This document shows positions 9,784-17,716 of a stretch of 35,404 nucleotides of DNA, in pieces. Positions within the stretch are counted from its first letter, which is position 1. Every line of letters starts with the position of its first letter. The position numbers and the translations under genes are program-made. The stretch covers positions 1 to 35,404 of the forward strand of contig VYEX01000025.1 of the NCBI GenBank assembly GCA_009842675.1. The letters run 5' to 3'. The notes beneath the pieces were generated by a model, which searched no databases, had not been told where the DNA came from, and saw only the letters and a program-made list of their open reading frames with translations. The DNA comes from Acidimicrobiia bacterium. Its GTDB lineage: Bacteria > Actinomycetota > Acidimicrobiia > Acidimicrobiales > Bin134.

Positions 9784-9826
9784 AATCAGGAAGCCCACCG
9801 GGTTCCCCTCTGCGAGTGCTGGCTTC

Positions 9827-9838
9827 TAGGGTTTGGGC
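9827..9838 (+). promoter_or_regulatory. -10 TAGGGT, N6, ATG of the flavoprotein gene
   Basis: TAGGGT at 9827-9832 is followed by six bases and ATG 9839. This argues against the in-frame TTG at 9833, which would be only one base after the -10. Confidence 0.5.
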
Positions 9839-10975
9839 ATGGCCAGCGAATACCTTGACCGGGCTCGGGAGCTGCGTTCGCTGATCGACGAGAACGCGGC
9901 CAAGACCGACGGGCTGCCCATCCCCCAGGAGACGGTGAATGCCTTAGTGGACGCCGAGCTGCACAAGGTGATGGTCCCGGAGGCGGTGGGCGGGATCGAG
10001 ATCCCCATCAATGACTGCATCGACGTATGGGCCGAGATTTCCCGGGCTGACGGCTCGGTGGGCTGGTGCCTGATGGCCAGCGGTGCGGCTACGGCTTACT
10101 TCGCGGCTTGGTGCCCCGATGAGCACATCGATCGGATGTTCGCCGACGGAGTTCCCTTGTCGGCCGGGCAGTTCGCCCCCAACGGCACCGCCGTCCCCGA
10201 CGGCGACGGATTCCGAGTAAGCGGCCGCTATTCGTTCGGCAGCGGCATCAACCACGCCCAGTGGGCCGGGGCGGGGGTGTTCACCGAAGAGCCCGAGGGG
10301 GTGGACCCCCGCTTCTTGTTTGCCATCTACCCGGTGGAGAAGGCCCAGATCACCGGCAACTGGGACGTGATGGGCCTCCAGGCCACCGCCAGCTACGACT
10401 ACACCCTCGATGACGTGTACGTGCCCGGTACCGCCACCTTCGACATGTTCGACCTCACCGTGTACCGGGGCGGCCCCCTCTACAAGCTGGGGGTGATGCC
10501 CCTCACCGCCGCCGGACACGCCGGATTCGCCATCGGGGTGGTCCAGCGGGGTCTCGACGAGCTTCTCGCGGTGGCCCGTTCCAAGCACCGCATGGGCGAC
10601 ACCACACCGATGGCCCAAAGCGACCGCTTCATCCACGAGATTGGGGAGCTCGAGTCTCGCTTCCGGGCGGCCTGCTCCTGGCTTCACGACACGTTCACCA
10701 CTGCCGAGCGCACTGTGATCGACACCGGAACTCCCGATCCGATGGAAGCGCTCCTCACCCGTCAGGCCACTGCCTACATCACCCAGGAGGGGGCTGACAT
10801 CCTGCGCCGGGCCTATTTGCTGGCTGGAACCGACGCTCTCCGCTCCGGCGGCCTCCAGCGGGCCTTCCGGGACATACACGCCGGCACTCAGCACTACTTC
10901 GCCGGCGCCGGTCCCACCCTCGAACTCGGCCAAGCCCTCCTCGCCGCGGCCCCCGACAACCCCCTAGATGCCTGA
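9839..10975 (+). CDS. Acyl-CoA dehydrogenase-like flavoprotein (HsaA-type monooxygenase group)
   Basis: The 378-residue protein has the acyl-CoA dehydrogenase fold in the variant used by two-component flavin monooxygenases such as HsaA. The N-terminal helices contain PIPQETVNALVDAELHKVMVPEAVGG, then DVWAEISRADGSVGWCLM, the signature 'ei.r.dgS.gW' of this group. The beta domain has DGFRVSGRYSFGSGINHAQW ('G..vsG.w.f.SG...A.W'), followed by WDVMGLQATASYDYTLDDVYVP ('w...GmraTgS.dv.vddvfVP'). The C-terminal helical bundle carries FRDIHAGTQHYFA. This group takes reduced flavin from a partner reductase and hydroxylates aromatic or steroid-like substrates, or acts as a dehydrogenase. No reductase is adjacent. 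It lacks the usual catalytic Glu context of true acyl-CoA dehydrogenases as far as I can see. Confidence 0.82.
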   Translation: MASEYLDRARELRSLIDENAAKTDGLPIPQETVNALVDAELHKVMVPEAVGGIEIPINDCIDVWAEISRADGSVGWCLMASGAATAYFAAWCPDEHIDRMFADGVPLSAGQFAPNGTAVPDGDGFRVSGRYSFGSGINHAQWAGAGVFTEEPEGVDPRFLFAIYPVEKAQITGNWDVMGLQATASYDYTLDDVYVPGTATFDMFDLTVYRGGPLYKLGVMPLTAAGHAGFAIGVVQRGLDELLAVARSKHRMGDTTPMAQSDRFIHEIGELESRFRAACSWLHDTFTTAERTVIDTGTPDPMEALLTRQATAYITQEGADILRRAYLLAGTDALRSGGLQRAFRDIHAGTQHYFAGAGPTLELGQALLAAAPDNPLDA

Positions 10976-11004
10976 TTGTCGATTGAGCGGAACCTCTCCT
11001 AGGT

Positions 11005-11021
11005 CCTGTGCGTCTTACAGG
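11005..11021 (+). repeat. Short inverted repeat just before the repeat-protein start
   Basis: CCTGT (11005-11009) and ACAGG (11017-11021) are inverted around seven bases and end two bases before ATG 11024. It could form a weak hairpin at the translation start or be an operator; it is short enough to be chance. Confidence 0.3.
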
Positions 11022-11023
11022 CA

Positions 11024-13870
11024 ATGAACAAGGGACTTGTAGGCGTCCTCGCCTGCCTCGCCCTGATTGCCACCATCACGGCAATAAAGTCCAGCGCGTC
11101 GGCTTCCGATGAAGCATCTCCGTCAACAGTCTCAAGCGTCGACTGCGAGGCTCGCCACCAGTTCGGCACCGGCGACTGGTATTCCCCTGACGGGACCACC
11201 TGCGTGTTGGCCAATTACTTCCCCAACGAAGATCCGGCGCTGAGCTTTGCCATCGAGCTCTGGCGCACCGAGAACCCTGACCAATACCTGGACTACCTCG
11301 ACCGAGCCGTCGACCAGGCCAACGGCGGTTCAGCCTCTATTGGCGAAAGGGATCCGGCTACCCGCAACTCGACTACCCCTGCTGCTGCACCAACCGACTT
11401 CCCGTCTGCCGACTTTGTCTGCACAGTCCGCCACGGCTTTGGCACCGGCGATTGGTACTCCCCCGATCGCAGAACTTGCGCCCTTGTCAACTACTTCCCC
11501 GGGGAAGATCCCAACTTCGGCGCTGCTGTCGAGCTCTGGCGCACCGAAAACCCCGACAAGTACCAGAGCTACCTCGACCGGATCCCCGCCCCGGCCACCC
11601 CAAACCGATACAAGGCTGTGGTGGCGGGCGGTCATCACACCTGCGGCCTGCGAGTCAACGGCACCATCAATTGCTGGGGCCGAAACGACGATGGCCAAAC
11701 CGACGCCCCCGACGGCACTTACACCTCAATCGCGACCAGCGGCGACTTCCTGTGCGCACTTGCCACCGATCAGACCATCGCCTGTTGGGGAAACAACTTC
11801 TTTGGCCAAACCGACGCCCCCGAAGGGGCCTTCACCGACATAGCGGTGGGAAGCAATTTCTCGTGCGGGATCAGAACTGACGGCACGATCATTTGTTGGG
11901 GTGACAATCGGTACGGACAAACCGACGTCCCCGACGGCACCTTCACTACTGTCGCGGCTAGCCACGACCATTCGTGTGCACTGCGCACCAATCAGACCAC
12001 CACCTGTTGGGGTAGCGAGGTGTATGCGCTCGGAGTCACCACATACACCGACATCTCAATCGACCGCACTGTCACTTGCGTCCTCGCGACCAATCAGACC
12101 ATCTCCTGCTGGGACAACGACGGCCGTGTTCAATCCGACCTCCCCGCCGGAAGTTTCGCCGACATTTCTGCAGCAAGTCACTCTTCCTGCGCGTTGCGCT
12201 CCGATCAGACCGTCGCCTGCTGGGGATGGAGCCGCCAAACTGCCATTCCCGACGGCACCTACACCGAGATTTCACAAGGTCCTTGCGCTCTTTCCACCAA
12301 CCAGACCATCCATTGCTGGGGCAACAACGACTACGGCCAGGCCGACGTTCCCGACGGCACCTATACGAGCGTCACATCCAGCGGCGCCCACTCCTGCGGG
12401 CTGCGCGCCAACCAAACCATTACTTGCTGGGGTGCTAATTGGAATGGACAGGCCACCACTCCAGACAGTCAGTTCACTGCCGTGGACCGATATGCATATC
12501 CTCCCCCTGGCGTCCTACTTCCAATGGGTGCCTACTCGTGTGGCCTGCACACTGATCAATCAATCTCCTGCTGGGGCTACCAAGAGGACTTTCCTTCTGG
12601 CACATTTGCCGCAGTCTCAGCAGGAGAGAGATTCGGGTGCGGCATCCATACTGACCAATCCATCACTTGCTGGGGCAACAACGAACACGGCCAAATCGAG
12701 CCACCCGACGGCACATTCACCGCGGTCTCAGCTGGCAAGTTCCGCGCATGTGCAATCCGAACTGACCACACCATCGCCTGCTGGCCCGGACAGGACGCCG
12801 TACCCGACGGCACATTCACCGCGGTGACTGCCGATTTTGGCCACGCGTGCGGCATCCGAACCGACCAAACCATCACTTGCTGGGGTGCCAATAGCGATGG
12901 ACAAGCTGACGCTCCCGAAGGCACTTTCACCGACATTTTCGCGGGAAGCAATCTCGGCGTATACAACGGCGGCCACTACTCCTGCGGACTCAGAAGCAGC
13001 GGCATTGTGGCCTGCTGGGGCAGTGTCATATACGACGGACAATTGAGTTCCCTCGACGATGCCTATTCCTCTATCGCCGACGGTTCCTATCAGACCTGCG
13101 CACGTGGTCTGGATCTGGCCCTCACTTGCTGGGGAAGAAACGAATACGAGCAATCCGATGCCCCCGAGGGCACATTCCTCGACATAGTGGCCAGCAGTGC
13201 TCAAACTTGTGCGCTGCACACCGACCGAACCATCAGCTGTTGGATGACGGTTGCTCTGGAAGGGCCCTGGGTGTCCGATGAAATTGCCTTAATTCCCGCG
13301 GGAACCTACCTAGCCATCTCTGCGGGATATGTCCACACGTGCGGGCTGCGAACCAACCAGACCATCGCCTGCTGGGGCACCCACGGCTACTCGAATAACT
13401 TCGGACAACTCGATGTGCCCGATGGCACCTATACCGCTGTGGCTGCTGCCGGCGAATACTCATGCGGGCTGCGGACCGACCAGACCATCACCTGTTGGGG
13501 CAACAACGAATACGGCCAAACCGACGCTCCCGAAGGCACCTTCTCAGTCATCGCCTCTGGCTACTACCACTCCTGTGGGCTGCGCACCAGCGGTGCTGTT
13601 GCCTGCTGGGGCTCGAACGCACGCGGTCAGACCGACGCCCCCGAAGATGCCTTCTGGTACATCGCCGCCGGATACCGCCACACCTGTGGATTTCGCCCCG
13701 ACCGAACCATCACCTGCTGGGGCAGCAACATCTTCGGCCAAAGCGACGCCCCCGACGGCACATTCAAGAATCTCATCGTTGAAGGAAATACTTCATGCGC
13801 ACTCCGGGTTGATGAAGTCTTCCTTTGCTGGGGCTACGACTTTGCTTTCCAGCGGGACGAATTCCGTTAG
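11024..13870 (+). CDS. Secreted RCC1-like repeat protein with tandem N-terminal Cys modules
   Basis: The 948-residue protein starts with a signal peptide (hydrophobic 4-21, ending SASA at 24-27). Two copies of an unrecognised module follow at about 41-93 and 133-185: C..(R)H.FGTGDWYSPD...C, then a NYFP.ED block, ELWRTENPD.Y and YLDR, with Cys pairs 41/60 and 133/152. From about 196 to the end I count 20 RCC1-like repeats, typically 37 residues, with a core (H/S)C(G/A)LRTDQTI.CWG.N, then GQ.DAPDGTFT.IA. Several are shortened or carry insertions. Nearly every repeat has a Cys pair ten residues apart, suggesting disulfides outside the cell. Such repeats form seven-bladed propellers, so 20 units may make about three. 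Ligand and role are unknown. No TANNNT-N6 -10 fits the ATG; a short inverted repeat precedes it. Confidence 0.85.
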   Translation: MNKGLVGVLACLALIATITAIKSSASASDEASPSTVSSVDCEARHQFGTGDWYSPDGTTCVLANYFPNEDPALSFAIELWRTENPDQYLDYLDRAVDQANGGSASIGERDPATRNSTTPAAAPTDFPSADFVCTVRHGFGTGDWYSPDRRTCALVNYFPGEDPNFGAAVELWRTENPDKYQSYLDRIPAPATPNRYKAVVAGGHHTCGLRVNGTINCWGRNDDGQTDAPDGTYTSIATSGDFLCALATDQTIACWGNNFFGQTDAPEGAFTDIAVGSNFSCGIRTDGTIICWGDNRYGQTDVPDGTFTTVAASHDHSCALRTNQTTTCWGSEVYALGVTTYTDISIDRTVTCVLATNQTISCWDNDGRVQSDLPAGSFADISAASHSSCALRSDQTVACWGWSRQTAIPDGTYTEISQGPCALSTNQTIHCWGNNDYGQADVPDGTYTSVTSSGAHSCGLRANQTITCWGANWNGQATTPDSQFTAVDRYAYPPPGVLLPMGAYSCGLHTDQSISCWGYQEDFPSGTFAAVSAGERFGCGIHTDQSITCWGNNEHGQIEPPDGTFTAVSAGKFRACAIRTDHTIACWPGQDAVPDGTFTAVTADFGHACGIRTDQTITCWGANSDGQADAPEGTFTDIFAGSNLGVYNGGHYSCGLRSSGIVACWGSVIYDGQLSSLDDAYSSIADGSYQTCARGLDLALTCWGRNEYEQSDAPEGTFLDIVASSAQTCALHTDRTISCWMTVALEGPWVSDEIALIPAGTYLAISAGYVHTCGLRTNQTIACWGTHGYSNNFGQLDVPDGTYTAVAAAGEYSCGLRTDQTITCWGNNEYGQTDAPEGTFSVIASGYYHSCGLRTSGAVACWGSNARGQTDAPEDAFWYIAAGYRHTCGFRPDRTITCWGSNIFGQSDAPDGTFKNLIVEGNTSCALRVDEVFLCWGYDFAFQRDEFR
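11609..13867 (+). repeat. Tandem array of about 20 RCC1-like coding repeats (~111 bp unit)
   Basis: The repeat region encodes about 20 units, typically 37 codons. Recurrent DNA words include CTGCTGGGG or TTGTTGGGG for the CWG core and CCCGACGGCAC for PDGT. Units 2, 3, 8, 10, 12 and 17-19 are closest to consensus. Units 4, 6, 7 and 11 are shortened, and units 9, 13, 15 and 16 carry extra loops, so the array is old and diverged rather than a recent amplification. Confidence 0.8.
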
Positions 13871-13934
13871 GCCATCCAGTCCGCAATCGAGGGCAATTTG
13901 ATCGCCGCCATCTACCTTCCCAACGCCTGAGAAG

Positions 13935-13946
13935 TACGGTTGCGCC
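13935..13946 (+). promoter_or_regulatory. -10 TACGGT, N6, ATG of the amidohydrolase gene
   Basis: TACGGT at 13935-13940 is six bases before ATG 13947, indicating an independent leaderless transcript after the long repeat-protein gene. Confidence 0.5.
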
Positions 13947-15116
13947 ATGAGCACTGATCTGTTTGAGCGGTTCAAGGTGATTGATGTGGATACGCATCTC
14001 ACTGAGCCGCCGGATGTGTGGACGGCGCGGGTGCCGGCCAGCTTGCACGACAAGGTCCCCCACATTGAGCGGGTGGATGGGCGGGACACCTGGATGGTGA
14101 ACGGAGAGAGCTTGGGAGCCCCCGGCTACTACTCCATGGCCGGTTTCGACGGTCTTATACCGGTGAAGATCCCCCAGACCTACGACGAGATCGCCCCCTC
14201 GATGTACGACGCCGGTGCCCGACTGGAGTTCATGGATGCCCAGGGGATCTGGGCCCAGATCCTGTATCCCAATGTGGGCGGGTTCGGCAACGGCTACTTC
14301 CTGCGCCTCGGCGACCGGGAGGTGGTGGCCCAGTGCGTGGCCGCCTACAACGACTTCCTCACCGACTGGACCGCCGTAGATGCCGACCGGCTCATCCCCA
14401 TCACCGCGGTCCCGTTTTGGGACCTAGAACTGGCCCAGGCCGAAATCGAGCGGTGCGCTGGGCTGGGCCACAGGGCCATCAACTTCTGCAACCAACCCCA
14501 GGACTACGGCCAGCCCCCGCTGGGCCACCAGCACTGGGATCCCATCTGGTCACTGGCCCAGGAAGCAAACCTGGCCGTCAGCTTCCACGTGGGCGGCGGC
14601 AACATGGGCACGCTCATGGTCGACGAGGCCGAGATGGGGTGGCTGACCAACTACGCCAAGGTGTCGTCGATGGTCTTCCTCGACAACATGCGCTGCATCG
14701 CCGACCTCATCTTCGGCGGGGTGTGCCACCGATTCCCCGACCTGCAACTGGTCTCGGTGGAGAGCGGAGCGGGCTGGATTCCCCCAGCCTTAGAGGCCTT
14801 CGATTGGCAATGGCGCAACGGCGGCGTCCACCTGGAGCACCCCGAGTACGACCTCTTGCCCAGCGAGTACTTCGAGCGCCAGATTTACGGCTGCTTCTGG
14901 TTCGAGCAGGCCGGTGCTGTGGCTGCCATCGAGAGGTTCCCGAACAACATCTTGTACGAGACCGATTACCCCCACCCCACCTGCCAGCACCCCGGCCCGG
15001 CCACCCCGGCCCAATACCCCCGGGACTACGCCCAGGGCGCACTCGGCGGCTTGAGCGACGAGCTGTTGGCCAAGGTCCTCCACGACAACGCCGCCCGGGT
15101 TTACCGCCTGGACTGA
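13947..15116 (+). CDS. Amidohydrolase family protein (amidohydrolase 2, ACMSD-like)
   Basis: The 389-residue protein matches the amidohydrolase 2 (COG2159) TIM barrel. IDVDTHLTEPPDVW at about 12-25 carries the 'D.H..e' metal motif in its D.H variant (DTH). ARLEFMDAQGIWAQILYPNVGGFG is the 'r...ld..Gvd..vl.P' strand. AAYNDFLTDWTAVDADRLIPITAVPFWDLELAQAEIERC is the characteristic middle block. VSFHVGGG supplies a metal His, VSVESGAGWIP a conserved Glu/Gly turn, and YETDYPHPTCQHPG the metal Asp (consensus SDYPH). Family members decarboxylate or hydrolyse carboxylated aromatics and related substrates using one divalent metal. The substrate is unknown. The neighbours suggest a catabolic gene, but it appears to be transcribed alone. 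Confidence 0.86.
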   Translation: MSTDLFERFKVIDVDTHLTEPPDVWTARVPASLHDKVPHIERVDGRDTWMVNGESLGAPGYYSMAGFDGLIPVKIPQTYDEIAPSMYDAGARLEFMDAQGIWAQILYPNVGGFGNGYFLRLGDREVVAQCVAAYNDFLTDWTAVDADRLIPITAVPFWDLELAQAEIERCAGLGHRAINFCNQPQDYGQPPLGHQHWDPIWSLAQEANLAVSFHVGGGNMGTLMVDEAEMGWLTNYAKVSSMVFLDNMRCIADLIFGGVCHRFPDLQLVSVESGAGWIPPALEAFDWQWRNGGVHLEHPEYDLLPSEYFERQIYGCFWFEQAGAVAAIERFPNNILYETDYPHPTCQHPGPATPAQYPRDYAQGALGGLSDELLAKVLHDNAARVYRLD

Positions 15117-15137
15117 CTCATCTGATGGGCGCGCCGA

Positions 15138-15149
15138 TACGCTGAGCCG
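15138..15149 (+). promoter_or_regulatory. -10 TACGCT, N6, ATG of the MscS gene
   Basis: TACGCT at 15138-15143 is six bases before ATG 15150, identical in hexamer and spacing to the promoter at 3069. Confidence 0.5.
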
Positions 15150-16295
15150 ATGGCTCTCGGGGTACCCGCGCAAACCGTCACCGACGCCTGCGGTCCCGAT
15201 CCGGGCTTCTTCTGCGAGCTGGTCTTCGACAACACCGAGAACGAGCGGCTGGCCGAGATAATCGGCTGGGTAGTGGAGCGGCCCCTGCGGATCATCCTCA
15301 TCCTGCTGGTGGCCTGGATCATCAAGAAGATCGTTCACAAGGTGATCGAACGGGCTGTGGCCCGACTGGTGCGCCAGAGCGAGACCGAGACCGAGGAGCA
15401 GTTGGAGAGCGCCGGCAAACTGGACTTCGGCGCACGGGCAGCCAAGGCCATCAACCGAATCCAAGAGCGCCAGGCGCGCAGCTCCCAGCGAATCGAGACC
15501 ATCGCCGCGGTAATGAAGAGCCTGGCCACTGCGCTCATCCTGGCGGTGGCCGCTCTGTTGTGTTTGAGCGAGCTCAACATCGACCTGGCCCCATTGATCG
15601 CCGGGGCCGGTATTGCCGGCCTGGCGGTGGGCTTCGGGGCACAGTCGCTGGTACGGGACTTCTTGGCCGGCATGTTCATCCTGATCGAAGACCAGTTCGG
15701 AGTGGGCGACGTCGTAGACGTGGGCGACACCTCGGGCACCATCGAGAAGGTCAGCCTGCGCACCACCACCCTGCGAGACGTGAGCGGCGTGGTATGGACC
15801 GTGCCCAACGGGGAGATCCGCCGAACGGCCAACCACTCACAGCTGTGGTCGCGGGCCATCTTGGACATCGGGGTCAGCTACGACACCGACATCGACCAGG
15901 CCAGCGACATCATGAAGGGGGTGGCCGACGGGCTTTGGCGCGAGAACGATCCAGACCTCACCATCCTGGAGGAGCCCTCGGTGTGGGGAGTTCAGGAGCT
16001 GGGCAACGATGCGGTGGTGATCCGCCTCGTGGTCAAGACCGATCCCAGCGAACAGTGGGGGGTGGGCCGCGTTCTGCGGGCTCGCATCAAGAAGGCCTTC
16101 GACGAGGCTGGCATCGAAATCCCCTTCCCCCAGCGCACTGTGTGGATCCGCAACGAAGACGACGCCGACGACGACCCATCGCAGCGCTCAGTCGGTGGGC
16201 GTGAACGAGCCGTCGGCACCGGCGATGACGTGGCGCCCGCAGAACTCCCCGGCGACGGTGGCGGCCATGACGGCGGGAACGGCGGAGACGAGTAG
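15150..16295 (+). CDS. Small-conductance mechanosensitive channel (MscS family)
   Basis: The 381-residue inner-membrane protein has a transmembrane helix at about 44-60, a charged linker (60-115), TM2 at about 120-140, and the pore helix LAPLIAGAGIAGLAVGFGAQSLVRDFLAG (146-174) with the Gly/Ala packing typical of MscS TM3. The beta domain follows (FGVGDVVDVGDTSGTIEKVSLRTTTLRDVSGVVWTVPNGEI), then the alpha/beta cytoplasmic domain ending IEIPFPQRTVWIR. It should open under membrane tension and release solutes during hypo-osmotic shock. The canonical domain ends near residue 335. The remaining acidic, Gly-rich tail is unusual: its last 35 residues (347-381) are encoded antisense to the 3' end of the thiolase-like gene. 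Confidence 0.93.
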   Translation: MALGVPAQTVTDACGPDPGFFCELVFDNTENERLAEIIGWVVERPLRIILILLVAWIIKKIVHKVIERAVARLVRQSETETEEQLESAGKLDFGARAAKAINRIQERQARSSQRIETIAAVMKSLATALILAVAALLCLSELNIDLAPLIAGAGIAGLAVGFGAQSLVRDFLAGMFILIEDQFGVGDVVDVGDTSGTIEKVSLRTTTLRDVSGVVWTVPNGEIRRTANHSQLWSRAILDIGVSYDTDIDQASDIMKGVADGLWRENDPDLTILEEPSVWGVQELGNDAVVIRLVVKTDPSEQWGVGRVLRARIKKAFDEAGIEIPFPQRTVWIRNEDDADDDPSQRSVGGRERAVGTGDDVAPAELPGDGGGHDGGNGGDE

Positions 16296-17666
16296 AGTTC
16301 GGGCCCCGTCAGCGAATTCGCCGATAACCACCGCCCGCTCTGGACCATCCCGGCCCCAAATCACGGTGTAGGACACAACTTCCGCTGTCTCGTTGTCACC
16401 CGTCCGGTAGGGCTTGGGCTGAAGCTCAGCGGCCACTGCGTCGGTCACGTCCAAGTTGGCGAATGGCTGCGTCGGCGGCTCGGCCGACCAGACGCTGGCC
16501 CCCTGCTTGGTGATCATCCCGCTGATAGAGGTCAGCAGCCCGGTCGACACGGGATCGGCCCGCAACACCTGGGCCATCTTCACCGCCGCCTGGATCACGT
16601 AGTTGTTGAGCGGTCCTCCGGCCCAGGTCATGCCCCCGGTGACGGTCAGGTCCCGGTCCAAGTCGATGTCCAACTCCAGCGCCTGAGTGCGCACCGCGAT
16701 AGGGAAGCAGGAGTACAGGTCTACGTGGCCAGCCTCGCTTGGGGCCATGCCCACATGGTCGGCTACTGCCCGGCCGGCGTAGGCGAACCCCGGACTGCGA
16801 TGGAGTTCGGGCCGCTCGGTCACCGGCACCATGTGGTTGGACTCGGCCGCAGCCCAGGGGAACACCCAGCGATCCGAAGAGATGCCTAGGGCCCGAGCGG
16901 TTCCGGCTGAACAGAAGATCAGCGCGGCGGCCTGGTCCACGTTCCACTGGGAGTTGTGCCACTTGGTGTAGGGCCAAGCCAGCATCCGGTTGCCGTTCTC
17001 GGGAGTGGCGATTGCCGCGGCGTCCAGACCGTCCCGGAACCAGGCATCGGGGTTAGCCGCGGCCACCTGGGCGAAGCGGGCCCATAGTCCGGCCACCTCG
17101 TCGCGGTGCTCTTCGATGGACTGGCCGTCGGCGAACCGACGGGCGTTCTCGATCATGGCGTAGTGGTGGGTGGCCATCACCAGTCCGGTGTCTATCTCTG
17201 CTCGGCTGATGATCATCCCGTGGGGGGTGACGAAGTCATCGGGCTCGGCACCGCCTTGGTCTGTATCGGGAGCCTCGATCCCGGTGATTGACGCCCGTAG
17301 TCCCCGATACTTGGCCTCCCCGCCCACCACCGCGATCACGTCGGCCGACCCCGAAGCGATGGCCGCGGCCGCATCGCCCATCACCGCGGTCTGCAAGATG
17401 CCCACATCACCCAGATAGCTCCGGGCCTGGGTCGCCCCCACCTCGTCAGCCACCCACCGGGCCGGATCGGCGTAGCCCCAGGTACCTTGGGTCACCCTCA
17501 CCTGGTCCAATCGGTCTATCAGGCTGCTGGACCCGGCGTCATCGGCCGCCGCCGCCAGCGCATCGGCCATCAGACCAACTGCCTCCTTTGCCTCGGTGGG
17601 ATCATCAAGCCGCTGAGCAGTCGTCCCCACCCCCACCAACACCGGCGTTCTGTCGTCAATCGTCAC
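16188..17666 (-). CDS. SCP2-thiolase-like acetyl-CoA acetyltransferase homologue with C-terminal extra domain
   Basis: The 492-residue protein belongs to the thiolase superfamily, in the actinobacterial group with an added C-terminal OB-like domain ('thiolase-like protein type 1'). The N-terminal block is TPVLVGVGTTAQR; ASGSADVIAVVGGEAKY is the 'sG..dvvlvvGaE' strand; VDLYSCFPIAVRTQALEL is the 'vDlYdcFp.Av' block with the conserved Cys; GGMTWAGGPLNNYVIQA is the 'GG.t..GGP.nny..ha' motif. The usual nucleophilic Cys of true thiolases is not visible in the TAVMGDAAAAIASG segment, so classical thiolysis is doubtful and an altered CoA-ester reaction or structural role is possible. The GTG at 17666 is preceded by TAGGGT six bases upstream. 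It is convergent with mscS, overlapping it by 108 bp. Confidence 0.82.
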   Translation of the reverse strand: MTIDDRTPVLVGVGTTAQRLDDPTEAKEAVGLMADALAAAADDAGSSSLIDRLDQVRVTQGTWGYADPARWVADEVGATQARSYLGDVGILQTAVMGDAAAAIASGSADVIAVVGGEAKYRGLRASITGIEAPDTDQGGAEPDDFVTPHGMIISRAEIDTGLVMATHHYAMIENARRFADGQSIEEHRDEVAGLWARFAQVAAANPDAWFRDGLDAAAIATPENGNRMLAWPYTKWHNSQWNVDQAAALIFCSAGTARALGISSDRWVFPWAAAESNHMVPVTERPELHRSPGFAYAGRAVADHVGMAPSEAGHVDLYSCFPIAVRTQALELDIDLDRDLTVTGGMTWAGGPLNNYVIQAAVKMAQVLRADPVSTGLLTSISGMITKQGASVWSAEPPTQPFANLDVTDAVAAELQPKPYRTGDNETAEVVSYTVIWGRDGPERAVVIGEFADGARTLLVSAVPAVMAATVAGEFCGRHVIAGADGSFTPTD

Positions 17667-17716
17667 GTCCGCACCCTAACGGCCCCCATAGCGCCGAGAC
17701 GATGTACCGTCGGGAC
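17667..17716. promoter_or_regulatory. Divergent promoter region, two separate -10 elements
   Basis: TAGGGT on the minus strand (17678-17673) is six bases before GTG 17666. TACCGT on the plus strand (17705-17710) is six bases before ATG 17717. Here the two -10s are separated by 26 bp and do not overlap. Confidence 0.5.

Noticed and set aside
8832..9785. N-terminal extension of the MFS frame by 318 codons
   Set aside because: It is antisense to the BKACE gene and has no membrane pattern; the GTG at 8831 gives a standard MFS start.
9833..9838. TTG at 9833 as start of the flavoprotein gene
   Set aside because: It would leave one base after the putative -10, and the ATG two codons on fits the window-wide spacing.
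11609..13867. Tandem repeats considered as a CRISPR or DNA satellite
   Set aside because: The periodicity is in codons, the frame is kept throughout, and the repeats encode RCC1-like units; there are no regular spacers.
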